The notes below the pieces were generated by a model, which saw nothing but the letters and a program-made list of their open reading frames with translations, made no database searches and had not been told where the DNA came from. This document shows, piece by piece, positions 1-8,580 of a DNA stretch of 64,000 nt. How positions within the stretch are numbered: position 1 is the first letter of the stretch; the number at the start of each line of letters is the position of its first letter. The stretch is from a virus, in IMG/VR virus record IMGVR_UViG_3300001846_000239, positions 1-64,000 of that record; one strand, given 5' to 3'. The translations under genes were made by a program, and so were the position numbers.

Positions 1-1724
1 CAATAACAACTGTAGTTTCTAATGATTCACATAACCATAATCATTCTGATGGTGACTTTACAGTAAATGGTGGGTTAGTAGTTGAAGGTAGCAAAGACTC
101 TGGCGGATCAGATTATGGTTTCTATCAAAGCGCAGGAACAAATATAATACTAAAAGGCGATGCATCTGGTCGAAGTGGTATTTTCTTTGAATCAGAAAAG
201 AATGGCACAAACATTAATGATCCATCTGATTATGGATTTATACAATTTCATGCTTATGGTTATGGTGGTACTTCAGGCGAAAACATTGATATGGTTATTG
301 GTACTGCCAATGACTCTGCTGACCATGTTATTATTCAATCTCCATATAATGGAGGTGTAAAAGTTGGTTATAAAGATGCGACTAGTGGAACTGGCCTAAC
401 TACTCAAACTGTATTCCATGATGCATATCATCCTAATGCTGACAAGTGGACAACTGCAAGAACAATTACATTATCTGGGGCAGTTACAGGTTCGACATCG
501 ATAGATGGTTCAGGAAATGTAACTATTGCTACAACTGCAACCTCGGACCCAACACTAACACTTAGTGGTGATGCTTCGGGGTCCGCTACATTTACAAATT
601 TGGGAAATGCAACACTATCTGTTACAGTTAATAATGATTCACATAATCATACTAAGTTATTTGAAAATGGCACTATAACTTATGGCGGCTCTTACGTTCA
701 ATGGACAGACCAAAGTGGAACAGGCGGCACTGGATTAAATGGCGCTGCTCCAAGAAATCCTGCCAATGGTTGGTATCATAATTTAATTATGAATCACGCT
801 AACAGTAATGGTTATTATTCTCAAATTGCAACTGGATTAAATTCAAGTGATATATACTTTACAAGAGTCCAAAACGGAAGTGTTCAGCCTTGGCAAAGAA
901 TTTTTGCTGATGACTATCATCCAAATGCTGATAAGTGGACTACAGCAAGAACACTGACATTATCAGGTGATGTAACAGGTTCTACTTCGTGGGACGGATC
1001 TGGTAACGCTACAATAACAACTGCTGTTGCTGATGACTCACATAATCATAATCATTCTGATGGTGACTTTACAGTTAATGGTCATTTGTATGGTAGATCT
1101 GTCAATAATGCATATTCTAATATTTATAGAATGGGTGGACTATTCTTTACATGGGATTCAGATTCTTATGGAACAAATACTCATCATTCTATAAGATCTA
1201 CTTATGGTGATACCTATGGTGATGAAATAACGCTTAACTCTTATAACCATCTTAGATTCAATATTGATAGCAATAATAATGACGCAACTTCTTATTTTGA
1301 AGTAGGACATCATACTACTGGTACTGGTAATATTTTAATGAGATTAACCAGTCCATCAGGCAATCTAGAAGTTGATGGTAACGTAACCGCATATTCATCT
1401 TCTATATCGGATGCTAAGTATAAAGACAATATTGAACCATTAAAAGGTTCATTAGATAAAGTTTTAAAACTTCAGGGTGTTGAATTTGATTGGACTGCTA
1501 CAAGCAGAAAGGGCATGCGCGATATTGGATTTATTGCCCAGGAAGTTGAACCTATTGTTCCTGAAGTTGTTCAAGAACATCAAAACGGTGTTGGAGAGTT
1601 TAGTCAGAAAGAAGAAACTTCTAAGTCTATTGCATACGATAAATTGGTACCATTATTAGTAGAATCGATTAAAGAGCTTAAAGCCGAGATTGACGACTTA
1701 AAAGAACAACTAAAGAAAAAATAG
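1..1724 (+). CDS. Tail fibre protein, 3' part, with C-terminal S74 chaperone domain
   Basis: The reading frame is open from the left window edge (codons in phase with base 3), so the N terminus is missing; the first internal Met is at 291. The body is Gly/Ser/Thr/Asn-rich and repetitive: a module with NADKWTTART and LSG(A/D)VTGST occurs twice (about 411-545 and 907-1023), and a DSHNHNHSDGDFTVNG block occurs at about 27-71 and again at 1036-1083. The last ~105 residues match the S74 intramolecular chaperone family (SDAKYKDNI, then GFIAQEV, ending in a coiled coil), which trimerises the fibre and cuts itself off. The likely self-cleavage Ser codon is 1407-1409. Receptor specificity cannot be read from the sequence. 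Confidence 0.85.
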   Translation, partial: ITTVVSNDSHNHNHSDGDFTVNGGLVVEGSKDSGGSDYGFYQSAGTNIILKGDASGRSGIFFESEKNGTNINDPSDYGFIQFHAYGYGGTSGENIDMVIGTANDSADHVIIQSPYNGGVKVGYKDATSGTGLTTQTVFHDAYHPNADKWTTARTITLSGAVTGSTSIDGSGNVTIATTATSDPTLTLSGDASGSATFTNLGNATLSVTVNNDSHNHTKLFENGTITYGGSYVQWTDQSGTGGTGLNGAAPRNPANGWYHNLIMNHANSNGYYSQIATGLNSSDIYFTRVQNGSVQPWQRIFADDYHPNADKWTTARTLTLSGDVTGSTSWDGSGNATITTAVADDSHNHNHSDGDFTVNGHLYGRSVNNAYSNIYRMGGLFFTWDSDSYGTNTHHSIRSTYGDTYGDEITLNSYNHLRFNIDSNNNDATSYFEVGHHTTGTGNILMRLTSPSGNLEVDGNVTAYSSSISDAKYKDNIEPLKGSLDKVLKLQGVEFDWTATSRKGMRDIGFIAQEVEPIVPEVVQEHQNGVGEFSQKEETSKSIAYDKLVPLLVESIKELKAEIDDLKEQLKKK

Positions 1725-1725
1725 T

Positions 1726-1733
1726 TATAAATA
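1726..1733 (+). promoter_or_regulatory. T4-type late promoter upstream of gene 13
   Basis: Exact TATAAATA, the T4 late promoter -10 element read by gp55-RNA polymerase with gp33/gp45. It sits between the fibre stop codon and the gene 13 ATG, where a late head/neck operon should start. gp55 and gp45 are both encoded in this window. Confidence 0.7.
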
Positions 1734-1769
1734 GATATATAAGAATTATCTTACTTAGAGGAATTTAAA

Positions 1770-2516
1770 ATGGCAAAACCTAATTCAAGACAATCGTTAA
1801 TTGATTACTGCTTAAGAGCACTTGGTGCTCCAGTAGTTGAAATTAATGTCGATGATGACCAGGTTGAAGATAGAGTTGATGAGGCTTTACAGTTTTATCA
1901 GCACTATCATGCTGACTCTATTGAAAAAGTATTTTTAAAGCATCAGGTCACGCAAACTGATATTGATAATGGGTATTTGAGTATACCCGATCTCGTGACT
2001 GATGTTATCCAAGTATTTCCTTTAAGAGAAAGCAGTGGTCATAATATGTTTGATATTCGTTATCAAATGCATTTAAATGATATGTACTCGCTTGGATATA
2101 TGGGCTCATTAGTAGAGTATGAGATGTCACAACAATGGCTATCTATGCTAGATCTTATTATGGATTCTGATACAAAACACGTTAGCTTTGATAGACATAA
2201 AAATCAACTAAGAATTGATATGGATTGGTCGAAAGAAGTTAAAGTCGACGAATATATTATTATTGAATGTTATAGAATTATCGATCCAGCAACTTATACT
2301 GATGTATATAACGATTATTTTTTAAAGCGCTATCTTACTGCACTCATTAAAATGCAATGGGGTATCAATCTATCTAAGTTCGAAGGAATGGTAATGCCAG
2401 GCGGTGTTACGTTTAACGGAAGACAGATTTTAGAAGACGCTAAGGAAGAGATTCGAGAATTAACAGAAGAAGTCAGATTAAACTGGGAGCAACCAGTAGA
2501 CTTTTATACGGGGTAA
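1770..2516 (+). CDS. 13: Neck / head completion protein gp13
   Basis: A 248-residue protein recognised as T4 gp13-like from its N-terminal pattern (SRQSLIDYCLRALGAPV, then a DDQVEDRVDEALQFYQ helix) and from its position directly before gp14 and gp15. In T4, gp13 and gp14 join the filled head to the tail. An SD-like AGAGGAA lies 8-9 nt before the ATG, and the late promoter at 1726 is just upstream. Length is slightly below T4 gp13 (about 309 aa), as is usual in marine relatives. Confidence 0.9.
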   Translation: MAKPNSRQSLIDYCLRALGAPVVEINVDDDQVEDRVDEALQFYQHYHADSIEKVFLKHQVTQTDIDNGYLSIPDLVTDVIQVFPLRESSGHNMFDIRYQMHLNDMYSLGYMGSLVEYEMSQQWLSMLDLIMDSDTKHVSFDRHKNQLRIDMDWSKEVKVDEYIIIECYRIIDPATYTDVYNDYFLKRYLTALIKMQWGINLSKFEGMVMPGGVTFNGRQILEDAKEEIRELTEEVRLNWEQPVDFYTG

Positions 2517-2519
2517 AAT

Positions 2520-3449
2520 ATGCCACGAAGTGTATATTTCTCCCAGGCGGTAAAGTCCGAACAAAATTTATACGAAGATCTGATTATAGAATCGCTTAAG
2601 ATATTTGGTCAGGACGTATATTATATTCCACGGACTTTAGTTTCTAGGGACAACATATTAGGCGAAGATGTAGCATCTAAATTTGATGATGCATATCTTA
2701 TCGAAGCTTATATTGAAAACTCTGATGGATTTGAGGGTGCGGGAGATCTATATCAAAAATTTGGTTTAGAGATTAGAGATGAAGCTACATTTATAATCTC
2801 TAGAAGACAATGGCAAAATCTAGTAGGTGTATGGAATAATACAGTAGATTCATTGAAGCCAAAAGAAGGGGATTTGTTATTCCTTCCGCTATCAAACTCG
2901 TTCTTTGAAATATCATTTGTTGAAGACGAACAACCATTTTATCAGCTGTCCAATTTACCAGTTTATAAGATGCAGTGCTCATTGTTTGAATATAATGAGG
3001 AAGATTTCGATACTGGAGTGGCTGAAATTGATGTTGCTCAGATTCAGTCGTCTTATCAAGTCGGAATGAAAATGGTAACAACTGGTGGTAATCACTTTAC
3101 CTTAGGTGAAACTATTACTCAGGTAATATCATCAAATCCAGAGGTAAGTGTATATGGTGAAATCCAAACACTTTCTAAGCTTTCAGATATTTCAACTGAA
3201 ATTTCGGTTTCTAATATTGGTGTTACTGGATCAAGTGAAGCGAAATCATTTGTGGTTTCAGATACTTTAGGTGTTGTAGGTTCTGAATCTAATATCACAT
3301 GTCACATTGGTGAGATCTATGATGTTGATGATGCAGAAGTGTTCCCAAGCGATGAGCAAGCTGAAAACTATGCTTTCGAAATAGAAGCTGACGGATTTTT
3401 AGATTTTACTGAAACTAATCCTTTCGGTGATGTATCGGAGACTTATTAA
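2520..3449 (+). CDS. 14: Neck protein gp14
   Basis: 309 residues starting MPRSVYFSQ, followed by a segment (EDLIIESLKIFGQDVYYIPR) typical of T4-like gp14. It starts 3 nt after the gene 13 stop and ends overlapping the gene 15 ATG by 1 nt, so 13-14-15 are translationally tight. The role is inferred from T4: neck assembly with gp13 and attachment of the tail to the head after packaging. The C-terminal ~100 residues are beta/Ser-rich and acidic. Confidence 0.9.
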   Translation: MPRSVYFSQAVKSEQNLYEDLIIESLKIFGQDVYYIPRTLVSRDNILGEDVASKFDDAYLIEAYIENSDGFEGAGDLYQKFGLEIRDEATFIISRRQWQNLVGVWNNTVDSLKPKEGDLLFLPLSNSFFEISFVEDEQPFYQLSNLPVYKMQCSLFEYNEEDFDTGVAEIDVAQIQSSYQVGMKMVTTGGNHFTLGETITQVISSNPEVSVYGEIQTLSKLSDISTEISVSNIGVTGSSEAKSFVVSDTLGVVGSESNITCHIGEIYDVDDAEVFPSDEQAENYAFEIEADGFLDFTETNPFGDVSETY

Positions 3450-4195
3450 TGTTTGGAAATCATTTTTACCACGCGACCACTAGAAAGGCAGTAGCTTTGT
3501 TTGGTACATTATTTAATAATATTTCCGTCATAAGAAAGGACGGATCTGGCAATGTACTCAATCAGGTCAAAGTACCTCTAGCATACGGACCAAAGCAAAA
3601 GTTTTTGTCTAGGTTAGATACTCCTACAGGTCGTGATGCTACTATGGCTATTAAGCTTCCTAGGATGGGATTTGAAATTACATCCATGGATATTGATTCT
3701 ACGCAAAAGCTTGCGAAAAGAAATCAAATAACAGAGAATCATTCTACTGATTCCACTAAAAAGAAAACAATAAAGCAGGCAGTTGCATATAATATTAATA
3801 TGTCTCTATTTGCTATGGCTAAAAATCAAGATGATGGTCTTCAAATTATGGAACAGATTCTTCCGTATTTTCAGCCGGAATATACTGTAACTATTACTCC
3901 AGTAGATGGATTCGCTTATAAGCAAGATGTTCCAATTATACTGAGCGCTGTTACAGTACAGGATGATTACGAAGGTGATTACCAAACAAGAAGAGCTTTA
4001 ATATATCAATTTGATTTTGTCATGAAAATGAAATACTTTGGTCCTACTGCAGATCAAGGTGTTATTAAAGAAGTCAATATTGATTTTAATGCAGATGCAT
4101 CTAATAATAATATATTAGAAGAAATGGATTTGACTATTACCCCAGCTGATGCGGATGAGGATGACAACTATACTGTCAATGTAAATATAACATAG
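3449..4195 (+). CDS. 15: Tail terminator / sheath stabiliser gp15
   Basis: 248 residues; the N terminus (MFGNHFYHATTRKAVALFGTL) and the IRKDGSGNV...VPLAYGPKQKFLSRL segment are hallmarks of T4 gp15-type tail completion proteins. In T4 it caps the sheath and tube and binds the neck. The start overlaps the gene 14 stop (TAATG). The C-terminal tail is very acidic (DADEDDN). Confidence 0.92.
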   Translation: MFGNHFYHATTRKAVALFGTLFNNISVIRKDGSGNVLNQVKVPLAYGPKQKFLSRLDTPTGRDATMAIKLPRMGFEITSMDIDSTQKLAKRNQITENHSTDSTKKKTIKQAVAYNINMSLFAMAKNQDDGLQIMEQILPYFQPEYTVTITPVDGFAYKQDVPIILSAVTVQDDYEGDYQTRRALIYQFDFVMKMKYFGPTADQGVIKEVNIDFNADASNNNILEEMDLTITPADADEDDNYTVNVNIT

Positions 4196-4202
4196 GTACA
4201 TT

Positions 4203-4634
4203 ATGGATAAACTAGAGAAGATGCAGGCAAGCCTGAATAAGAACTTGCCCGAAAAAAGAGAAGAGAAAGGTAAACTAACTAAAACTCAAGAAGAAATTAA
4301 AAGCGATTATGAGTTTTCTAGAAAAACCTATAAAGATCTTATTGAAACAGGAGTAAGATCTTTAGACGTACTTGCTGAGTTGGCAAGGGAATCTGAACAT
4401 CCCAGAGCATTTGAAGTATTATCTAAAGCCATTAAGGATATCGGTGATGTCACTGATAAACTTATGGACCTTCAAAAAGATCATAGAGATTTAACCGACG
4501 AGAACAAAGGTAAAAAGGAAGTTACTAACAATAATTTATTTGTTGGTAGTACTACTGATTTACAAAGGCTCTTTGCGAAACATGACAAAGAGCAGAAAGA
4601 CAAGAAGATTATAGATGCCACGCCCGAAGAATGA
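4203..4634 (+). CDS. 16: Small terminase subunit gp16
   Basis: 143 residues, charged and helical, between gp15 and the large terminase. The central helix-rich part (DYEFSRKTYKDLIETGVRSLDVLAELARESEHPRAFEVL) is the conserved T4-like TerS core. The protein is expected to form a ring that regulates gp17 and recognises DNA. Its 3' end overlaps gene 17 by 20 nt in another frame, the usual 16/17 arrangement. There is no clear helix-turn-helix. Confidence 0.88.
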   Translation: MDKLEKMQASLNKNLPEKREEKGKLTKTQEEIKSDYEFSRKTYKDLIETGVRSLDVLAELARESEHPRAFEVLSKAIKDIGDVTDKLMDLQKDHRDLTDENKGKKEVTNNNLFVGSTTDLQRLFAKHDKEQKDKKIIDATPEE

Positions 4635-6213
4635 ACATGAAGGCTATTTAGGAAATCCTAATGTAAAAAAGGATGGAGTAGAAAGCGAATTTAGCGAAGA
4701 GCAGATAAAAGAATACAGACAATGTATGATGGACCCTGGCTACTTCGCTACAAACTATTTAAAAGTGATTTCACTTGATGATGGTTTAGTACCATTTAAT
4801 CTTTATCCATATCAGAAAAATATGTTCAAACATTTTAATGATAATAGGTTTTCTATTGTACTTGCATGTCGTCAGTCTGGTAAATCTATATCTGCAGTTG
4901 CATATTTACTTTGGTATGCATGTTTTCATCCAGAAAAAACTATTGCTATATTAGCAAACAAAGGTTCGACTGCTAGAGAGATGTTGGCTCGTATTACTCT
5001 TATGTTAGAGAATTTGCCATTCTTTTTACAGCCAGGATGTAAGGCTTTGAATAAAGGATCTATTGAATTTTCTAATAATTCTAAGATTATTGCTTCTGCG
5101 ACAAGTGGTTCTTCAATTCGTGGTTTATCTATTAACTTATTGTTCTTAGACGAATTTGCTTTTGTTGAAAACGATGCACAGTTTTATACGTCGACATATC
5201 CTGTAGTTTCTTCTGGTAAAGATACAAAGGTTATTATTACATCAACCGCTAATGGTATCGGTAATATATTCCATAAAATATGGGAAGGTGCGACAACATA
5301 CGTAAATGAATATAAAGCTTTTAGGGTTGATTGGTGGGATGTTCCAGGAAGAGATGAAGAGTGGAAAAGACAGACTATAGCAAATACATCTGAGCTCCAG
5401 TTTGACCAAGAATTTGGTAATAACTTCCATGGTCGAGGTAATACCTTGATTGATGCCAGTGATTTATTAGCACAAAAATCACAACGACCCATGACATGGA
5501 ATGAGAATATATTTATTTATGAAAAGACTAAAGAAGATCACCATTATGTAATGACTGTCGACGTTGCAAAAGGTCGAGGCCAAGACTATAGTACATTTAC
5601 AATAATTGATACATCGGTGAATCCGTTTAAACAAGTTTGTGTATTTAGAGATAACAATATATCACCAATGCTATTGCCTGATATATGTTATAAATATGCT
5701 AAGATATATAATGATGCATACATAATAGTAGAATCTAATGATCAAGGGGCTATTGTATGTAATGGGCTATATTATGATTTAGAATACGAAAATATGTTCG
5801 TTGAGTCGCAAGTAAAAGCAAACTCGATTGGTGCTACAATGACTCGACGAGTAAAAAGAATCGGTTGTTCGACATTTAAGGATTTGATAGGGCAGAAAAA
5901 ACTACACATTGTTGATGCTGAAACAATATCAGAAATGTGTACCTTTGTCGCAAGAGGTTCTTCGTTTGAAGCTCAAGCTCCAAACCATGATGACTTGGTT
6001 ATGAATCTGGTAATGTTTGCGTGGTTTACCACAACAGATATATTCCAGGGTCTAACTAATATAGACATGAAAAATATGCTTTATAAAGAGCAATTAAAAG
6101 CAATACAAGAGGATTTATTACCATTTGGGATTATTAATGACGGAAGTGGTAAGAATATGGAGGGAACACCGGACGGAGAAGGCAATGTCTGGTTTGAGGT
6201 AGATCACCTTTAA
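4615..6213 (+). CDS. 17: Large terminase subunit gp17 (ATPase-nuclease)
   Basis: 532 residues. The N-terminal ATPase has a Walker A CRQSGKS at about residues 85-91 and a Walker B NLLFLDEFAF near residue 180. The C-terminal RNase H-like nuclease shows an acidic strand (TVDVAKGRGQD, near residue 316) and a late HDDLVMNL acidic pair. This is the headful packaging motor that docks on the portal. The start lies inside the 3' end of gene 16. Residues are intact at all visible catalytic positions. Confidence 0.95.
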   Translation: MPRPKNEHEGYLGNPNVKKDGVESEFSEEQIKEYRQCMMDPGYFATNYLKVISLDDGLVPFNLYPYQKNMFKHFNDNRFSIVLACRQSGKSISAVAYLLWYACFHPEKTIAILANKGSTAREMLARITLMLENLPFFLQPGCKALNKGSIEFSNNSKIIASATSGSSIRGLSINLLFLDEFAFVENDAQFYTSTYPVVSSGKDTKVIITSTANGIGNIFHKIWEGATTYVNEYKAFRVDWWDVPGRDEEWKRQTIANTSELQFDQEFGNNFHGRGNTLIDASDLLAQKSQRPMTWNENIFIYEKTKEDHHYVMTVDVAKGRGQDYSTFTIIDTSVNPFKQVCVFRDNNISPMLLPDICYKYAKIYNDAYIIVESNDQGAIVCNGLYYDLEYENMFVESQVKANSIGATMTRRVKRIGCSTFKDLIGQKKLHIVDAETISEMCTFVARGSSFEAQAPNHDDLVMNLVMFAWFTTTDIFQGLTNIDMKNMLYKEQLKAIQEDLLPFGIINDGSGKNMEGTPDGEGNVWFEVDHL

Positions 6214-6224
6214 ATCTTTATTCT

Positions 6225-6232
6225 TATAAATA
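6225..6232 (+). promoter_or_regulatory. T4-type late promoter upstream of gene 18
   Basis: Exact TATAAATA in the 83-nt gap between genes 17 and 18, followed by a strong SD (GAGAGGA) before the gene 18 ATG. Confidence 0.7.
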
Positions 6233-6296
6233 ATACTGATTGAATATAACCGTATTATGAAAACTTATTAATAACTCAATTTGAGAGGACAAAAAC

Positions 6297-7970
6297 ATGG
6301 CATTTCAAGTATCTCCAGGCGTCCAAGTCAAAGAAATTGACGCATCGGGCGTAATACCTGCGGTATCTACCAGTATTGGTGGTTTTGTAGGTTCGTTTAA
6401 TTGGGGTCCAGTAGAAGAGATTGTTACGGTTGGTTCAGAAACAGAATTAGCTAGCATTTTCGGAACGCCGGATTCTGATACTTTTAAGTACTTTTTAACT
6501 GCTGCATCATTCCTAAAGTATGGTAATGCGCTTAAAGTAGTACGAGCTGCCTCAGGTCACGTTAACGCGGCCGATGGTACAGCTACATTAATTAAAAATG
6601 AAGACCACTACGAATCAGTAGTTGATGGCGTAGGCGGAACCTTCATCGCAAGATATCCAGGTACACTGGGTAACTCAATCAAAGTTGAAATCTGTCCAGC
6701 TGACGCAACAGCTTGGGCCGCTTTTAACTATTCAGGCCAATTTGATGCTGCTCCAGGAACTTCTGCGACAGCGGCAAAATATGGCAATACAAATGATGAA
6801 CTTCACGTTGTAGTATATGACTCGACTGGTGAGTGGACTGGTACAGCTGGTACTGTTCTAGAAACATTCCCATTCCTATCTCAAGCATCTGATGCTAAAG
6901 GTTCTGATGGTCAATCTAGCTACTATGCTGAAGTTATCAATAGAAAATCCGATTATGTTTGGTTTTCAGATCACAACTCTGCATTAACTAATGCGGGTGT
7001 AACAGCTAATGGTTTACCTGTTGGTCAAACCGCATTTGTTACTGGAACTGCAGTACTTACATCGACTCTTGCCGGTGGTACTGATGACAATACTCCAACA
7101 GTCGGTGAAATTAAAGCAGGTTTTGATTTGCTTGGGGACGCAGAAACAGTTGATGTAAATCTACTATTCGCATATCCCGATGCAGATGGTAGTAAAGAAA
7201 TCGCGGATAAACTAATTTCAGTTTGTGAAGCTAGAAAGGATTGTATGGCATTTGTATCACCACCAATTGAAGACTCGACTGGTGGAGATGTTGCAGATGT
7301 TATTGAATGGGCTAATACATTGCCATCGACATCTTATGCTTCAACTGATTCGTCTGCAGTATACGTATATGACAAATATAACGACGTATATAGATGGATT
7401 GGTGCTTCTGGTCTTTGTGCTGGTCTTTGCGCTAATACTGATAATGTGGCCGATGCATGGTTCTCACCAGCCGGTGTTAACAGAGGTCAGTTGTTTGGCG
7501 TAACAAAACTAGCAATTAATCCTAAGAAAGCAGATAGAGATAGTCTATATAAAGCTAGAGTTAATCCTTTGGTTTCTTTCCCAGGACAAGGTACAATGTT
7601 GTTTGGTGATAAAACATTGCTAAGCAAGCCAAGCGCATTCGACCGAATTAACGTGAGAAGACTGTTTATCGTATTGGAAAAAGCAATTGCAACCGCTGCT
7701 AAGGGTCAATTGTTCGAATTCAACGACGAGTTTACAAGAGCTCAATTTAGAAATATGCTTGAACCATTTATGAGAGATGTTAAAGGCAGACGTGGCATGA
7801 CCGACTTTAGAGTCGTGTGTGACGAAACAAACAACACAGGTCAAGTAATTGATGCTAATAGATTTGTAGCTGATATCTTTATCAAGCCTTCAAGGTCTAT
7901 TAACTTCATCTCACTTAACTTTATTGCAACCAGAACCGGGGTCGATTTCTCAGAAATCGCTGGCGGTTAA
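6297..7970 (+). CDS. 18: Tail sheath protein gp18
   Basis: 557 residues with the typical myovirus sheath N terminus (FQVSPGVQVKEIDASG, then STSIGGFVGSFNWGP). The conserved C-terminal domain (SLYKARVNPLVSFPGQGTMLFGDKT, then FIVLEKAIATAAK) builds the contractile helix. It is preceded by its own late promoter and strong SD, and followed after 13 nt by the tube gene, as in T4. Confidence 0.95.
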   Translation: MAFQVSPGVQVKEIDASGVIPAVSTSIGGFVGSFNWGPVEEIVTVGSETELASIFGTPDSDTFKYFLTAASFLKYGNALKVVRAASGHVNAADGTATLIKNEDHYESVVDGVGGTFIARYPGTLGNSIKVEICPADATAWAAFNYSGQFDAAPGTSATAAKYGNTNDELHVVVYDSTGEWTGTAGTVLETFPFLSQASDAKGSDGQSSYYAEVINRKSDYVWFSDHNSALTNAGVTANGLPVGQTAFVTGTAVLTSTLAGGTDDNTPTVGEIKAGFDLLGDAETVDVNLLFAYPDADGSKEIADKLISVCEARKDCMAFVSPPIEDSTGGDVADVIEWANTLPSTSYASTDSSAVYVYDKYNDVYRWIGASGLCAGLCANTDNVADAWFSPAGVNRGQLFGVTKLAINPKKADRDSLYKARVNPLVSFPGQGTMLFGDKTLLSKPSAFDRINVRRLFIVLEKAIATAAKGQLFEFNDEFTRAQFRNMLEPFMRDVKGRRGMTDFRVVCDETNNTGQVIDANRFVADIFIKPSRSINFISLNFIATRTGVDFSEIAGG

Positions 7971-7983
7971 TTAGGAGAAAGAA

Positions 7984-8511
7984 ATGGCTATTTTAGGCGT
8001 AGATGATTTTAAATCAAAGCTTGTAGGTGGTGGCGCACGTGCCAACATGTTCAAAGTAACATGTAACTTTCCTGCTTATGCTCAAGGTGATGTTGAACTC
8101 TCTTCTTTCATGATTAAGGGTGCACAGTTTCCATCATCAGTTGTAGCTCCTGTTCCTGTATTATTCAGAGGCAGACAGTTGCAATTGGCTGGTGACAGAA
8201 CTTTTGAACCTATCACATTGACAGTGATCAATGATACAGGTTTCGAAGTGAGAAATGCATTTGAAAGATGGATGAATGGTATCAGCGAGCACAACAATAA
8301 TACAGGTAGAAGTAATCCAACGGATTATATGGCTGATATGATTGTTGAGCAATTAAATAAGCAAGGAGACGTGACCAAGACTTATGATATTAGAGGTTGT
8401 TTCCCAACTAATCTTTCTACAATCGAACTTTCATACGACAATGAAAACCAGATTGAAGAGTTTACAGTTGAGTTACAGGTTCAATATTGGGAGTCTGGAA
8501 CTACTTCTTAA
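7984..8511 (+). CDS. 19: Tail tube protein gp19
   Basis: 175 residues with the T4-like tube pattern: VPVLFRGRQLQLAGDRTFEP, then VRNAFERWMNG, and a C-terminal RGCFPTNLSTIELSYD block. It forms the inner tail tube through which DNA, and any packaged protein, is delivered. An SD-like TTAGGAG precedes the ATG. A second gene with the same fold pattern lies at 13529. Confidence 0.95.
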   Translation: MAILGVDDFKSKLVGGGARANMFKVTCNFPAYAQGDVELSSFMIKGAQFPSSVVAPVPVLFRGRQLQLAGDRTFEPITLTVINDTGFEVRNAFERWMNGISEHNNNTGRSNPTDYMADMIVEQLNKQGDVTKTYDIRGCFPTNLSTIELSYDNENQIEEFTVELQVQYWESGTTS

Positions 8512-8516
8512 AGCGG

Positions 8517-8524
8517 TATAAATA
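8517..8524 (+). promoter_or_regulatory. T4-type late promoter upstream of portal gene
   Basis: Exact TATAAATA directly after the gene 19 stop. With T4 spacing the transcript would start near 8530, 2 nt before a strong hairpin (8532-8554). Confidence 0.65.
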
Positions 8525-8531
8525 TATTAGA

Positions 8532-8554
8532 AGAGGGGAGTTTTTCTCCCCTCT
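8532..8554 (+). terminator. 9-bp hairpin between genes 19 and 20
   Basis: Arms AGAGGGGAG (8532-8540) and CTCCCCTCT (8546-8554) pair perfectly around a T5 loop. No T-run follows on the + strand, so it is not a canonical intrinsic terminator. It lies at the predicted 5' end of the late portal transcript, so it may instead be a 5' stabilising stem, or both. Confidence 0.5.
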
Positions 8555-8580
8555 GATAATTATTTGAGGTAAATATAAAA

